Positions 54,307 to 64,000 of a stretch of 64,000 nt of DNA are shown here, in pieces (the stretch's first letter is position 1; the number at the start of each line of letters is the position of its first letter). The stretch comes from CBDHCC01 sp965219235 (lineage in GTDB: Bacteria > Pseudomonadota > Alphaproteobacteria > Sphingomonadales > Sphingomonadaceae), in assembly GCA_965219235.1 (NCBI GenBank), contig OZ244721.1:1736001-1800000 (forward strand). The letters run 5' to 3'. The notes under the pieces were generated by a model. The model saw only the letters and a list, made by a program, of their open reading frames with translations. It was not told where the DNA came from and did no database searches. The position numbers were made by a program, and so were the translations under genes.

Positions 54307-56460
54307 TCACCCCGGCCGGTACACCCGCTCCACATGGCCCCTCAGCTCGTCCCGCGTGAACCACACCGGCTTCACCCGCTCCGCCGCGAACAGCCGCGCT
54401 TGATCGGCATGGTGCGGTGAGTCCGGCCGGCTGACGGCCGCGCCGAAGGGCTGGATCGACCAGGACCGCACCTGCCCCGCCGGGCTCCATTCGGCGAACA
54501 TCAGGAAGCTGTCGCCGTGCTTCACCACCAGCCGCCCGTCGTCGGCCACGTCCCACAGGCTGGCGGCGCGCAGCACGTCGGGGCCGCCCAGATAGGGCAG
54601 GTCCACGTCGCCCACGCGCAGCCGCATGACCTCGCCCAGCGGCGGGTCGAGGCGGCCGAAGTGGGCCTGGAGGTGCTCCGCCGCCTCGGTCAGAACGGTG
54701 CGAGGGTCGGTGCGCTCCAGCCCCTGATAATGCCATTTGTTGCCGGCCCTGAGCAGCAGCGCCGCCAGCGCGTCGGCCGGCCCGCGCCCGTCATAGTTCC
54801 AGTCCCACCGGCGCAGCACGGCCTGCGCGCCCGCCAGAGTCGCATCCCCATGCGGATCGAGCGCCAGCATGGAGGCGAACCACGGCCCCGCCCAGGACCG
54901 CTTCGACACCGCCGTGTCGTACTTGACCCGCGCCAGCTCCGCCCGGCTGATCGAGGGATCGGCGCTCATCAGTTCCAGCGCGCGGGTGGCGCGGTTGGTC
55001 ATGTTGGTCTCGACGCCCAGCAGCGGCGACCAGTCGCCGGGCCGCAGCTCCGACCCGCGCCCCGCCGCCAGCCACGGCGCGTTGTTGGAGTTGATGAGAA
55101 AGCCCGATGGCGGGTTCACGAGCCTGGGCACCGCGCTCCAGGGCACCGTTCCCGGCACGTAGGCGCGGCTGGTGTCGCCGGGCAGCACGCCCCGATAGTC
55201 GAAGCCCGGCCGCCGGTTCGGGAAGGCGGCGTTGTAGAAGTACGCGATGTTGCCCGCCGCGTCGGCATAGAGGAAGTTGGTCGCCGGGATCGCCTGCCGC
55301 GCCAGCACCGCCCGCCACTCGTCGAACGAGCGCGCGCGGGTCAGACGGTAGTAGCTCTCGACCATCCCCATCCGGTCCTTGCCGCCATAGTTGATCGCGA
55401 AGGCGCCGTTGTCGTTGCGGACCACCGGCCCCTGCACGGCGCGCTCGATGGTGCGCGGCACCGGCAGCACGAACGGCCCCCAGAGCTTCACCGGCAGCCA
55501 CACCCGCCGCCGCTCCAGCGGCCGCCACTGGCCGTCGTAGCGGTAGCGGTCGCCGTCGGTCGTCAGCCTGTAGACGTCGATCAGGTCGGGGCGGTTGACC
55601 GTGTTGGTCCAGCCCAGCACCTCGTTGTGGCCCAACAGCGGATAGGGCGTGCCGGGGAAGTTCGCGCCGGCGAAGTGCCAGCCGGTGCCCGATTGCACCA
55701 CCAGCTCGTACCAGGCCACCGGCCCCTTCCACGGCTGATGCGAGTTGGAGACCAGGCGGGTGTGGCCGTCCGCCGACCGCCTGGGTGCCACGACAAAGGC
55801 GTTGGAGCCGTTCTCGGCGCGCTCCTCCGCGACGGGATCGACGGGCGTGGCGGTCAGCCCCGGCGGCGGGTCGCCCTCGGTCAGCCGGCCGCCGCTGTCA
55901 TCGGGCGGCGGCTTGCCCTCGGTCAGGGCACCCAGCGTCTTGTCGAGCCCGAAGAAGAAGGGCGAGCGCAGCACGAAGCCCGCCGCCACGTCGCGGCCGT
56001 TCACCGGGAACAGCCTGGCGAGCGCCACCTCTTGCCCGTGCGTCTCGGCATAGCGGTTGAGGCCGGAGGCATAGCCGTCGAGCAGCGCGCGGACATCGGC
56101 GGGCTGGGCGTCATAGTCGCGCTCCACCGTGGCGCGCACGCCCAGCAGGTGGCCGGCATAGTCGCCCTTCGCGCCATCGGACCCGGTGATCGCCCCCATC
56201 CGCCCGCGCGTCATGGCGAGCACCTGCTGAAGGGTGGAAAAGTCGTCCTCCGCCTGCGCCCAGGCGATGCCGTAGGCCACGTCCGGGTCGGTGCTCCCAA
56301 AGATGTGCGGCACGCCGAAGGAATCGCGCACGATCCGGACGTCGTAGGGGCGCGGTGGGGGAGCCTCGGCCCGGGTGGCGGTCAGCGGTTCCCACAGGGC
56401 GAGCGCGACCGCGACGAACAGGACGAGCGCCAGCAGGCCGAAGCCGATCCGTTTGCGCAT
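54307..56460 (-). CDS. Penicillin acylase family (Ntn hydrolase)
   Basis: The 717-residue precursor starts with a signal or membrane segment (IGFGLLALVLFVAVALALWEP). The alpha-chain part has VRIVRDSFGVPHIFG and AYGIAWAQAEDDF. The self-processing site is at NGSNAFVV, with the catalytic N-terminal serine of the beta chain near residue 218, followed by SNSHQPW. Family members cleave amides such as beta-lactam side chains or acyl-homoserine lactones; the substrate here is not known. Confidence 0.93.
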   Translation of the reverse strand: MRKRIGFGLLALVLFVAVALALWEPLTATRAEAPPPRPYDVRIVRDSFGVPHIFGSTDPDVAYGIAWAQAEDDFSTLQQVLAMTRGRMGAITGSDGAKGDYAGHLLGVRATVERDYDAQPADVRALLDGYASGLNRYAETHGQEVALARLFPVNGRDVAAGFVLRSPFFFGLDKTLGALTEGKPPPDDSGGRLTEGDPPPGLTATPVDPVAEERAENGSNAFVVAPRRSADGHTRLVSNSHQPWKGPVAWYELVVQSGTGWHFAGANFPGTPYPLLGHNEVLGWTNTVNRPDLIDVYRLTTDGDRYRYDGQWRPLERRRVWLPVKLWGPFVLPVPRTIERAVQGPVVRNDNGAFAINYGGKDRMGMVESYYRLTRARSFDEWRAVLARQAIPATNFLYADAAGNIAYFYNAAFPNRRPGFDYRGVLPGDTSRAYVPGTVPWSAVPRLVNPPSGFLINSNNAPWLAAGRGSELRPGDWSPLLGVETNMTNRATRALELMSADPSISRAELARVKYDTAVSKRSWAGPWFASMLALDPHGDATLAGAQAVLRRWDWNYDGRGPADALAALLLRAGNKWHYQGLERTDPRTVLTEAAEHLQAHFGRLDPPLGEVMRLRVGDVDLPYLGGPDVLRAASLWDVADDGRLVVKHGDSFLMFAEWSPAGQVRSWSIQPFGAAVSRPDSPHHADQARLFAAERVKPVWFTRDELRGHVERVYRPG

Positions 56461-56516
56461 TCGTTCCCCTTCACGTGTTCATTGGCGGGTACGGCGATGC
56501 GCGGCAAGTCGCCCTC

Positions 56517-56588
56517 ACCCTGTCCCTCTCCCGATGGGAGAGGGGACGCACCCGCAACATCACTCTCCCCACGGGAGAGGGATGGAGC
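56517..56588. repeat. Family B elements, short version
   Basis: CCCTCTCCCGATGGGAGAGGGG and ACTCTCCCCACGGGAGAGGG stand in opposite directions in the space upstream of the ABC1 kinase gene, about 60 bp before its start codon. Confidence 0.8.
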
Positions 56589-56649
56589 CGCGCGGCGTGG
56601 AGACTCCACGCCTCTCGCGCGTTCCCTCCGCAACCCACGAGGACCATTC

Positions 56650-58021
56650 ATGCCGACCAAGCCGTCGCCGCCCAGCAGCGCAAGAATCCCGGACCACCGC
56701 CATCGCTGAGCGGACGGGCCGAGCCGTCCCGTCCGGCCGCCTGTCCCGCCTCGCCCGCTTCGGCGGCCTGGGCGCGCGGGTCGCGGGCGGCGTGCTGGCG
56801 GAGGGCGCGCGCCGCGCCGCCAAGGGCCAGCGGCCCCGGCTGGGCGACCTGCTGCTGACGCCCGCGAACGCGCGCCGCGTCACCGACCAGCTCTCGACCC
56901 TGCGCGGCGCGGCCATGAAGCTCGGGCAACTCGTCAGCATGGACGCCGGAGACGTGCTGCCGGTCGAGCTGTCGGACATCCTGGGACAGCTCCGCTCCGA
57001 CGCCCGGCCGATGCCGCGCGCCCAGCTGCTGGCCCAGCTGGAGGGCGCGTGGGGCGTGGAGTGGCGCGCGCGCGTGCCGCGCTTCGACATGGCCCCGATC
57101 GCGGCCGCCTCCATCGGCCAGGTCCACCGCGCGCGAACCGCCGACGGGCGCGACCTGGCGGTCAAGGTGCAGTATCCCGGCGTCGCGCGCTCGATCGACA
57201 GCGACGTGGACAATGTGGCGACCCTGCTGCGGGTGAGCGGCCTCGTGCCCCGGGCGCTCGACATCCAGCCGATGCTGGCGGAGGCCAAGCGCGAGTTGCA
57301 CGAGGAGGCGGACTATGCGCGCGAGGCGGCGATGCTGACCGCCTACCGCGAACGGCTGGCGGGCGACGACCGCTTCCTCGTGCCCGCCGCCCATCCCGAT
57401 CTGTCGGGCGGGGCGGTGCTGGCGATGGACCACGCCGCCGGCGCGCCCCTCGACGCCCTCGTCACAGCCCCGCGGGACGAGCGCGACCGGGTGGCCGGCG
57501 CGCTGATCGAGCTGGTCGCGCGCGAGCTGTGGGAGTGGGGCTGGATGCAGACCGACCCCAACCTGGCCAACACGCTGGTGCGCCGCGACACGGGCACGAT
57601 CGTCCTGCTCGACTTCGGCGCGACCCAGCCGGTGGGCGCGGAAACCCAGGCGCTCTACCGCGCCGGGGCGCGGGCGATCCTGGCCCACGACCGCGCCGGC
57701 GTGGAGCGGGCGATGGAGGCGATGGGCCTGTTCGACATGGCGACCACGCCCGGACATCGCGCCGCCGTGCTGGAGATCGCGGACATCGCGATGGCCGAGC
57801 TGCACGCCGAGCCGCTGTTCGACTTCGCCGACGGCTCGCTGGTCCGCCGGCTGCGGGAGAAGGGGATGGCCGTGGCCCAGGACCGCGACGCCTGGCGCCT
57901 GCCCCCGTCGGAGACGCTGTTCGTGCAGCGCAAGATCTCCGGCACCGCGCTGATGGCCAACCGGCTGAAGGCGCGGGTGGACGTGCTGGGGGTGCTGCGG
58001 CGGTTTGTCGGGGACGACTGA
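56650..58021 (+). CDS. ABC1/AarF/UbiB-type kinase-like protein, start region frameshifted
   Basis: From AERTGRAVPSGRLSRL on, a 440-residue UbiB-like protein is seen: AMKLGQLVSMDAGD (KxGQ motif), AAASIGQVHRA (Ala-rich loop), VKVQYPG, QTDPNLANTLV and LLDFGATQ. The family supports ubiquinone synthesis. The reading frame has no start codon of its own. ATG 56650 has a good GAGGA site but lies one frame off; removing one C from CCGCCC near 56668 would join them. The start is therefore unresolved, by sequencing error or mutation. Confidence 0.82.
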
Positions 58022-58079
58022 CGGTCCCGCGCCGGAACGTTCTCCACGCCTGCTGGATTGAGGGGACAAGGAGACACTC

Positions 58080-58889
58080 ATGACACGCACCGCTCTCGCC
58101 ACCCTGGCCGTCGGCCTCGCTATTCCGCTCGCCGGATGCGCCAGCCTGCCGATGGGGTCGGACATCCAGGAGCAGCGGCCCGCCATGGTGAAGACGCTCA
58201 CCGGCCAGCTCGCCTACCGCGAACGCATCGCCCTGCCGCCGAACGCGAAGGTGGAGGTCGTGCTGACCGACATCACCCACGGCACGGATCAGGAACTGGT
58301 TCTCGCGCGCACCGTGAAGAGTTACGAGCGGACCTCGCCGCCCATCCCATTCCGACTGGACGTGTCGCGCCTCAACGCGTCGGCCGGGCCGCTGTTCGGC
58401 GTGCGCGCCTTCATCAGCGATCCGGACGGTCGCGTGCTCTTCCGCACCAGCAGCCCCGTCCTCGTCGACCCGCGCGGCGACGCGGCCGATCTCGGCACGA
58501 TCGTGCTGTCGATGAGCGGCCCGGGCGAGGGCGGCGTGACCAGCGTGCCCAACATCCGTGGTGCCGAGTGGACGGTCGCCGCCATCAACCGTGACCTGAC
58601 GGGGGTGGAGCCGAAGCCCACCATCACCTTCGGCCTGGACGGACGCGCGTTCGGCAGCGGCGGGTGCAACAACTTCTCGTCCACCTACACGCTCGAGGGG
58701 CGGTCGGTGACCTTCGCGCCGATCGCGGCCAATCTGCGCGCCTGCGCGGGGCCTGTGATGCAGCAGGAGCGCGCGTTCTTCGACGTGCTGAACGGCGTGT
58801 CCAGCGCCCGGATCGCCGAGAACGGCCTGCTCGTGCTGGAGACGGCGTCCGGAGACCGCCTTTACGCCCACCGCTCCGCGAGGATGTGA
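58080..58889 (+). CDS. Lipoprotein with YbaY-like and META domains
   Basis: The 269-residue protein starts with a lipoprotein signal (MTRTALATLAVGLAIPLAGC). The first domain (GQLAYRERIALPPNAKVEVV, PFRLDVSRLN) is the YbaY/Slp-type beta fold. The second (GAEWTVAAIN, FGSGGCNNFSSTYTL and NLRACAGPVMQQERAF) is a META/HslJ-like domain. It is probably anchored in the outer membrane and related to envelope stress or resistance to small molecules. Confidence 0.88.
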   Translation: MTRTALATLAVGLAIPLAGCASLPMGSDIQEQRPAMVKTLTGQLAYRERIALPPNAKVEVVLTDITHGTDQELVLARTVKSYERTSPPIPFRLDVSRLNASAGPLFGVRAFISDPDGRVLFRTSSPVLVDPRGDAADLGTIVLSMSGPGEGGVTSVPNIRGAEWTVAAINRDLTGVEPKPTITFGLDGRAFGSGGCNNFSSTYTLEGRSVTFAPIAANLRACAGPVMQQERAFFDVLNGVSSARIAENGLLVLETASGDRLYAHRSARM

Positions 58890-58979
58890 GGGGGTGGGGC
58901 TGAGGGGGGCAGCTGGGTCACAAGGGTCGAGCGGACATGGCTGGCGGCTGTCGACCAATGGCAGACGTCAGACACCGGC

Positions 58980-59007
58980 CCGCTCGTCCTGAGCTTGTCG
59001 AAGGACG
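58980..59007. repeat. Family A element, left of the GIY-YIG gene
   Basis: CCGCTCGTCCTGAGC-TTGTCGAAGGACG. Its reverse complement partner is at 59335-59362, on the other side of the nuclease gene. Confidence 0.88.
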
Positions 59008-59017
59008 CTGTGTGCCG

Positions 59018-59314
59018 TCAGTCCGGCCGGTCCTGCCGATTGCGCGCGAGGTCACGCAGGCGCTCCCAGTCACCCGCGATCAGCGCCTCCTTCGTGGCGC
59101 GGCTCCAGCCCTTCACCCGCCGATCGAGGGCGAGCGCCTCCTCCCGCGAGGCGAACATCTCCGACCAGACAAGGGTCACGGGCCGGCGGCGGACCGTGAA
59201 ATCGCCGCCCTGTCCCGCCTGGTGTTCGGCGAGCCGCTGTTCCAGCGTGTCGGTGTGGCCGGCGTAGTAGCGGCCGTCCGCGCAGCGCAGCAGATAGGCG
59301 TAGAAGGCCACCAT
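59018..59314 (-). CDS. GIY-YIG nuclease domain protein
   Basis: The 98-residue protein is a minimal GIY-YIG nuclease. It has FYAYLLRCADGRYYAGHTDT for the first strand motif and the Arg in EQRLAEHQAG, with WSEMFASREEALALDRRVKGWS carrying the catalytic glutamate. I chose the ATG at 59314; the upstream frame runs into the family A repeat and reads LVLSLSKD, which is an artefact. It resembles UPF0213 single-domain proteins. It lies exactly between the two arms of a family A inverted pair. Confidence 0.9.
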   Translation of the reverse strand: MVAFYAYLLRCADGRYYAGHTDTLEQRLAEHQAGQGGDFTVRRRPVTLVWSEMFASREEALALDRRVKGWSRATKEALIAGDWERLRDLARNRQDRPD

Positions 59315-59334
59315 GCTCGTCCAACCCGGCCAAG

Positions 59335-59362
59335 CGTCCTTCGACAGGCTCAGGACGAGCGG
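59335..59362. repeat. Family A element, right of the GIY-YIG gene
   Basis: CGTCCTTCGACAGG-CTCAGGACGAGCGG, the reverse complement partner of 58980-59007 apart from one base, 21 bp upstream of the nuclease start. Confidence 0.9.
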
Positions 59363-59517
59363 AATCGTGGGCAACGCTGTTTCGGGGAGACGATCGTTCG
59401 ACCGCTTCCGACCCAGTTGCGGTCATCACGGACCGATTCCTACGAGCCTGAAAGCCGCTGCTTGTGACACGCAGTTTCTACACCCGCGAAAAGGCGGCAA
59501 ACCGTGCTCCGAATATC

Positions 59518-59545
59518 AAGGCCAAAACCGACCGGTTGTGACACT
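59518..59545. repeat. 28-bp palindrome, copy 3 (left arm degraded)
   Basis: The right arm CGGTTGTGACACT is nearly identical to the other copies, the spacer is AC, and the left arm has kept only ACCG and a few other bases. It touches the 3' end of the transglycosylase gene, ending two bases before the stop codon. Confidence 0.75.
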
Positions 59546-59547
59546 CG

Positions 59548-60213
59548 TCAGCTTTTGTCGATGCACCCGTCTAGCCATACGTCGCTATGTCCGAGCGGCG
59601 CGCATTCATCGGCCACCAAGCGCTTGATCCGGTTTAGCCGCTCGAACACCGCTGCGTTGGGTTTCTGCAACGAGAGCCGGGTTGGCGCGATCATCACCGC
59701 CACGAGCATCAGGAATTGATCGTCCGTCAATGCGCGTGGCGATCGGCCGTAAACCGCTTCGCTCGCGGCTTGGAGGCCGACCATGGGTCCATTCGGGCCG
59801 CGACCTAGGGGTACGGTGTCTAGGGCCAAGGCGAGTATTTGATCTTTAGAGAGGTGCCGTTCCAGGCTGGCGGCGTACGCCGTCTGCCTCAACTTGCGGA
59901 CACCGGGCTGGAACCTATCGAACGCGGTCCGTTTGGAGAGCGCTTGGGTCACCGTAGTCGCCCCGGCACCGGGCGTGCTCAGGTCGTAGCCGGCGTGATC
60001 GTAGAAGGCCGGATCCTCGACCTTCAGCAGCCATGCGAGGCGCTGCCGTCCAAGATTGTCGCCCCCGCGACCGGCGGCAATTAGCGCATTGGCCCGCTCC
60101 GCAAGTGCCCCGGCATCGCGCGCGGCATCGATCCACCCGGTAGCCGCATAGGCCGTGGCCGCGGCGCAAAGGCATGCGGTCAGCACGATCGTCGTCCGCA
60201 CAACTCTCCTCAT
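59548..60213 (-). CDS. Stand-alone GT51 transglycosylase-like protein
   Basis: The 221-residue protein has an N-terminal signal or anchor (VVRTTIVLTACLCAAATAYA) and then a GT51 peptidoglycan glycosyltransferase domain. VEDPAFYDHAGYD (Glu66 is the first catalytic acid) and TPGAGATTVTQALSKR match the family. The usual RKxxE reads RKLRQ, so the second catalytic glutamate is Gln110. There is no transpeptidase domain. ATG 60213 has an AAGGGG site. The gene has lower GC than its neighbours and lies between two palindrome copies. Confidence 0.82.
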   Translation of the reverse strand: MRRVVRTTIVLTACLCAAATAYAATGWIDAARDAGALAERANALIAAGRGGDNLGRQRLAWLLKVEDPAFYDHAGYDLSTPGAGATTVTQALSKRTAFDRFQPGVRKLRQTAYAASLERHLSKDQILALALDTVPLGRGPNGPMVGLQAASEAVYGRSPRALTDDQFLMLVAVMIAPTRLSLQKPNAAVFERLNRIKRLVADECAPLGHSDVWLDGCIDKS

Positions 60214-60307
60214 TAGATTTACCCCTTCGTAGCTGCTCCATTGAGCATCATGTGATGCTCTTCGTTCCCGGTTGGGCGTTCGCACTCTGGTCCACGCCGC
60301 TTGCGCA

Positions 60308-60335
60308 GGTGTCAAAACCGAACGGTTGTGACACC
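60308..60335. repeat. 28-bp palindrome, copy 4
   Basis: GGTGTCAAAACCG and CGGTTGTGACACC around AA; one mismatch between the arms. It lies 95 bp upstream of the transglycosylase start. Confidence 0.88.
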
Positions 60336-60416
60336 AATAGATAGGCCGCTTTCGACTGTACCGATCCCGAAAGCCGACTGGGCGCTTCCCATCACAAGCC
60401 GCCGTTAACCCCTTCC

Positions 60417-61982
<1,566 letters not shown>

Positions 61983-62014
61983 ATGAGGCCTTCTGTTCAT
62001 TGGTCCCAACCCAT

Positions 62015-62108
62015 CCCGTTCGCCCTGAGCCTGTCGAAGGGCCGCCCTTCTCATGAACCGCAGGCGCAGGAAGAAGGACAGGGCTTCGACAGGCTCAGCC
62101 CGAGCGGG
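62015..62108. repeat. Family A REP inverted pair (variant)
   Basis: CCCGTTCGCCCTGAGCC-TGTCGAAGGGC and GGGCTTCGACAGG-CTCAGCCCGAGCGGG with a spacer of about 40 bp, between the divergent prfC and flavoprotein genes. Confidence 0.87.
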
Positions 62109-62202
62109 TGGTGGAGAGGTCGGTACTCAACCGATGTAGCCGCTCGCGCCGTTCGGGAACAGAGCGGGGCCGCGACCGCTTGGATCATCACAAGGAGACC
62201 AC

Positions 62203-63552
62203 ATGGACAGCCAAGTGTGCGACGTCGCCGTGATCGGCGCGGGGACGGCGGGGATCGAGGCGTGGCGCGCGGCCACACAGGCGGGCGCGGACGCGCTGCT
62301 GATCGAGCGGGGACCGGGCGGCACCACCTGCGCGAGGGTCGGCTGCATGCCGTCCAAGGCACTGCTCGCCGCCGGCCGCGCGGCCCACGCGGCGCGCGGC
62401 GCTGGCGACTTCGGGGTGCGGGTCGGGTCGGTCGAGGTGGACGGCGCGGCGGTGATGGCGCGGGTGCGCCGGATGCGTGATCTCTTCGTAGAGTCGGTGT
62501 TCGACAACATGGACGACATTCCCAAGGACAAGCGGATCGACGGCGCGGCGCGCTTCACCGGCCCGACCACGCTGGCGGTGGACGACCGGCTGACGATCGA
62601 GGCCAAGTCGGTGGTGATCGCGACGGGCGCGGACCCCGAGGTGCCCGACGCCTTCCGCGACGTGCGCGACCGGGTGCGCACTCATGTGGACGTCTGGGAC
62701 ATCGACACGCTGCCCGACCGCCTCGCCGTGCTGGGCGCGGGGCCGGTGGGGATTGAGCTGGCGCAGGCCTTTGCATGGTTGGGCGTGGAGGTGACGGTGT
62801 TCGATCCGGGCGAGGCGATCGGCGCGCTGACCGATCCGGAGGCCAACAAGGCCGCAATCGCGTGCCTGCAAGGCGAGGTCACGCTGCGGCTGGGCTGCAA
62901 GCCGCACGGCACGGCCATCGACGGCGGCGTGCGGCTGGAGGGCGACGGGCCGCCGGTCGACGTCGATCTGGTGCTCGCCGCCGCCGGCCGCCCGCCCAAC
63001 CTGGACGCGCTCGACCTCGAGGCGGCGGGGCTGACTCCGGGCGAGCATGGCGTGCCGGAGTTCGACCACCGAACGAAGCGGGTGGGCGACACCAGCGTCT
63101 GGATCGCCGGCGACGCGAACGACTGGCGCCCCGTGCTGCACGAGGCCGCCCACGCCGGCCGCATCGCCGGACGCGGCGCGGCTGGACGGAGCGCGAAGGA
63201 CGACCCGGCGCTGCTCACGAACCTGGCGATGGTCTATACGGAACCGGGGATCGTCACCGTCGGCACGGGCTTCTGCGATCTGCCCGAGGGCGCGCGGATC
63301 GGATCGGCCCGGATGATCGGCGGCCGCGCCGAGATCGACGGCCACCAGGGCGGTCTGGTGCGCGTCTATGCCGACGCCGATTGTACGCTGATCGGCGGCA
63401 CCATCGTCGCCCACGCCTCCGAGCACCTGGGCCACGAACTGATGATCGCGGTGGCGCGGGGGATGACCGCCGAGGCGTTCATGGCGCTGCCGTGGTATCA
63501 CCCGTGCTACGAGGAGGTGCTGCGGGACGCGGTGCGGGACTTGATGGGCTGA
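62203..63552 (+). CDS. Dihydrolipoamide dehydrogenase-like flavoprotein
   Basis: The 449-residue protein is a pyridine nucleotide-disulfide oxidoreductase. It has an FAD motif GAGTAGIEAWRAA, the redox pair in CARVGCMPSK, the NAD motif LGAGPVGIELAQAF and the C-terminal His-Glu pair in WYHPCYEEVLRD. All catalytic parts are kept, but no 2-oxoacid dehydrogenase genes are near, and several family motifs differ from housekeeping Lpd. It may serve another disulfide or quinone substrate. Confidence 0.9.
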   Translation: MDSQVCDVAVIGAGTAGIEAWRAATQAGADALLIERGPGGTTCARVGCMPSKALLAAGRAAHAARGAGDFGVRVGSVEVDGAAVMARVRRMRDLFVESVFDNMDDIPKDKRIDGAARFTGPTTLAVDDRLTIEAKSVVIATGADPEVPDAFRDVRDRVRTHVDVWDIDTLPDRLAVLGAGPVGIELAQAFAWLGVEVTVFDPGEAIGALTDPEANKAAIACLQGEVTLRLGCKPHGTAIDGGVRLEGDGPPVDVDLVLAAAGRPPNLDALDLEAAGLTPGEHGVPEFDHRTKRVGDTSVWIAGDANDWRPVLHEAAHAGRIAGRGAAGRSAKDDPALLTNLAMVYTEPGIVTVGTGFCDLPEGARIGSARMIGGRAEIDGHQGGLVRVYADADCTLIGGTIVAHASEHLGHELMIAVARGMTAEAFMALPWYHPCYEEVLRDAVRDLMG

Positions 63553-63668
63553 GGCGTGTGGAGGTGGAGTGGCGGCGAGTGTGACCCAATCCCCACCACC
63601 CAGCCAGTCGCGGCCTGCTCCTGAAAGCCCTGCGTATGTTCAGGCGCAGCGCGGGGAGCGCCGGGCGC

Positions 63669-64000
63669 TCAGCTGATCCCCGCCAGTGCCTCGGCCTGCT
63701 GGCGAAACTTGGCAACCAACTCAACCATAGGCTCGCGCGCGGCACGCGGGGCAGTCTTCAGAGAGCCGGCGTTGAACGGCGGCTGGGGATCATATTCGCT
63801 CATCAGCTGGGTGCACTCGGCATAGGTCCGGTCGCGCAGCTCGGCGACCATCGTCAGCCCGAAGTCGAGCCCCGAGGTGACGCCGGCGCCCGTGATCCGG
63901 TTGCGATCTCGCACCACGCGGGCATCTGTGGGAATCGCGCCGAACCCGGCGAGCGCGTCGCGGCACGACCAGTGCGAGGTCGCCTTGTAGCCTTTCAGCA
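63669..64000 (-). CDS. DJ-1/PfpI family protein, C-terminal part
   Basis: The frame enters from beyond the right end of the window and gives 110 C-terminal residues: LKGYKATSHWSCRDALAGFG, then RDRNRITGAGVTSGLDFGL. This is the C-terminal half of a DJ-1/PfpI protein of the isonitrile hydratase type. The nucleophile-elbow cysteine would be outside the window. The visible frame is intact to the stop at 63669. Confidence 0.85.
   Translation of the reverse strand, partial: LKGYKATSHWSCRDALAGFGAIPTDARVVRDRNRITGAGVTSGLDFGLTMVAELRDRTYAECTQLMSEYDPQPPFNAGSLKTAPRAAREPMVELVAKFRQQAEALAGIS

Noticed and set aside
59018..59374. A longer GIY-YIG protein that starts at 59374 with LVLSLSKD
   Set aside because: The extra N-terminus is the family A repeat read as protein; the domain starts at the ATG at 59314.

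Overview
The window reads as a stretch of chromosome from a high-GC alphaproteobacterium, most likely a Sphingomonas or close relative. This is inferred from the gene families: an alphaproteobacterial-type SspB next to fumC, a 1.5-1.6 kDa-residue-class NAD-glutamate dehydrogenase, an EpsB-type sugar transferase, DUF2171 and DUF885 proteins, and very many intergenic inverted-repeat pairs of the type that carry the coding-like string LSLSKD. No rRNA, CRISPR array, integrase or transposase is visible. One tRNA is present, tRNA-Ala(CGC).

Layout. 1-5 kb: the 5' part of an exopolysaccharide sugar transferase, a small membrane protein, an ScfR/RamB-like regulator divergent from isocitrate lyase (glyoxylate shunt), and an AbrB-Doc toxin-antitoxin pair. 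5-13 kb: a secreted M20 amidohydrolase, an FAD monooxygenase between two 28-bp palindromes, a DUF4893-like lipoprotein, 3-hydroxybutyrate dehydrogenase, a YpfJ-type metallopeptidase, a VOC protein and a quinone-oxidoreductase-like enzyme. 13-24 kb: DUF2171 protein, tRNA-Ala, NUDIX hydrolase, extensin-like protein, a frameshifted msrB, a P450, an ABC-2 exporter, queG and adenosine kinase. 24-32 kb: an APC permease, a HIT protein and a histidine operon (hisB-hisH-hisA-hisF ... hisE) that is interrupted by foreign cargo. 32-42 kb: sspB-fumC, a PNPOx-fold stress protein, an accessory slot with a low-GC HEPN gene pair, DUF885 peptidase, PHB depolymerase and an MsbA-like ABC exporter. 42-52 kb: DoxX, YefM-YoeB, a helix-turn-helix protein, DUF1622, DUF1810, PEBP and NAD-glutamate dehydrogenase. 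52-64 kb: DsrE-like protein, a second M20 enzyme, penicillin acylase, an ABC1/UbiB kinase, a YbaY-META lipoprotein, a GIY-YIG nuclease, an isolated GT51 transglycosylase between two palindromes, prfC, a dihydrolipoamide-dehydrogenase-like flavoprotein and the end of a DJ-1/PfpI protein.

How the genes fit together. Carbon storage and C2 use are represented by PhaZ, 3-hydroxybutyrate dehydrogenase, isocitrate lyase with its likely acyl-CoA-sensing regulator, fumarase and NAD-GDH. They are scattered rather than in one operon.

The most unusual structure is seen twice. Between hisF and hisE, and between the stress-protein gene and the DUF885 gene, the same flanking gene ends occur twice in tandem and each repeat holds different cargo. 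This looks like two alternative versions of one intergenic slot that have been joined end to end. A second unusual pattern is that a 28-bp palindrome brackets two unrelated single genes, and a long REP inverted pair brackets a GIY-YIG nuclease gene.
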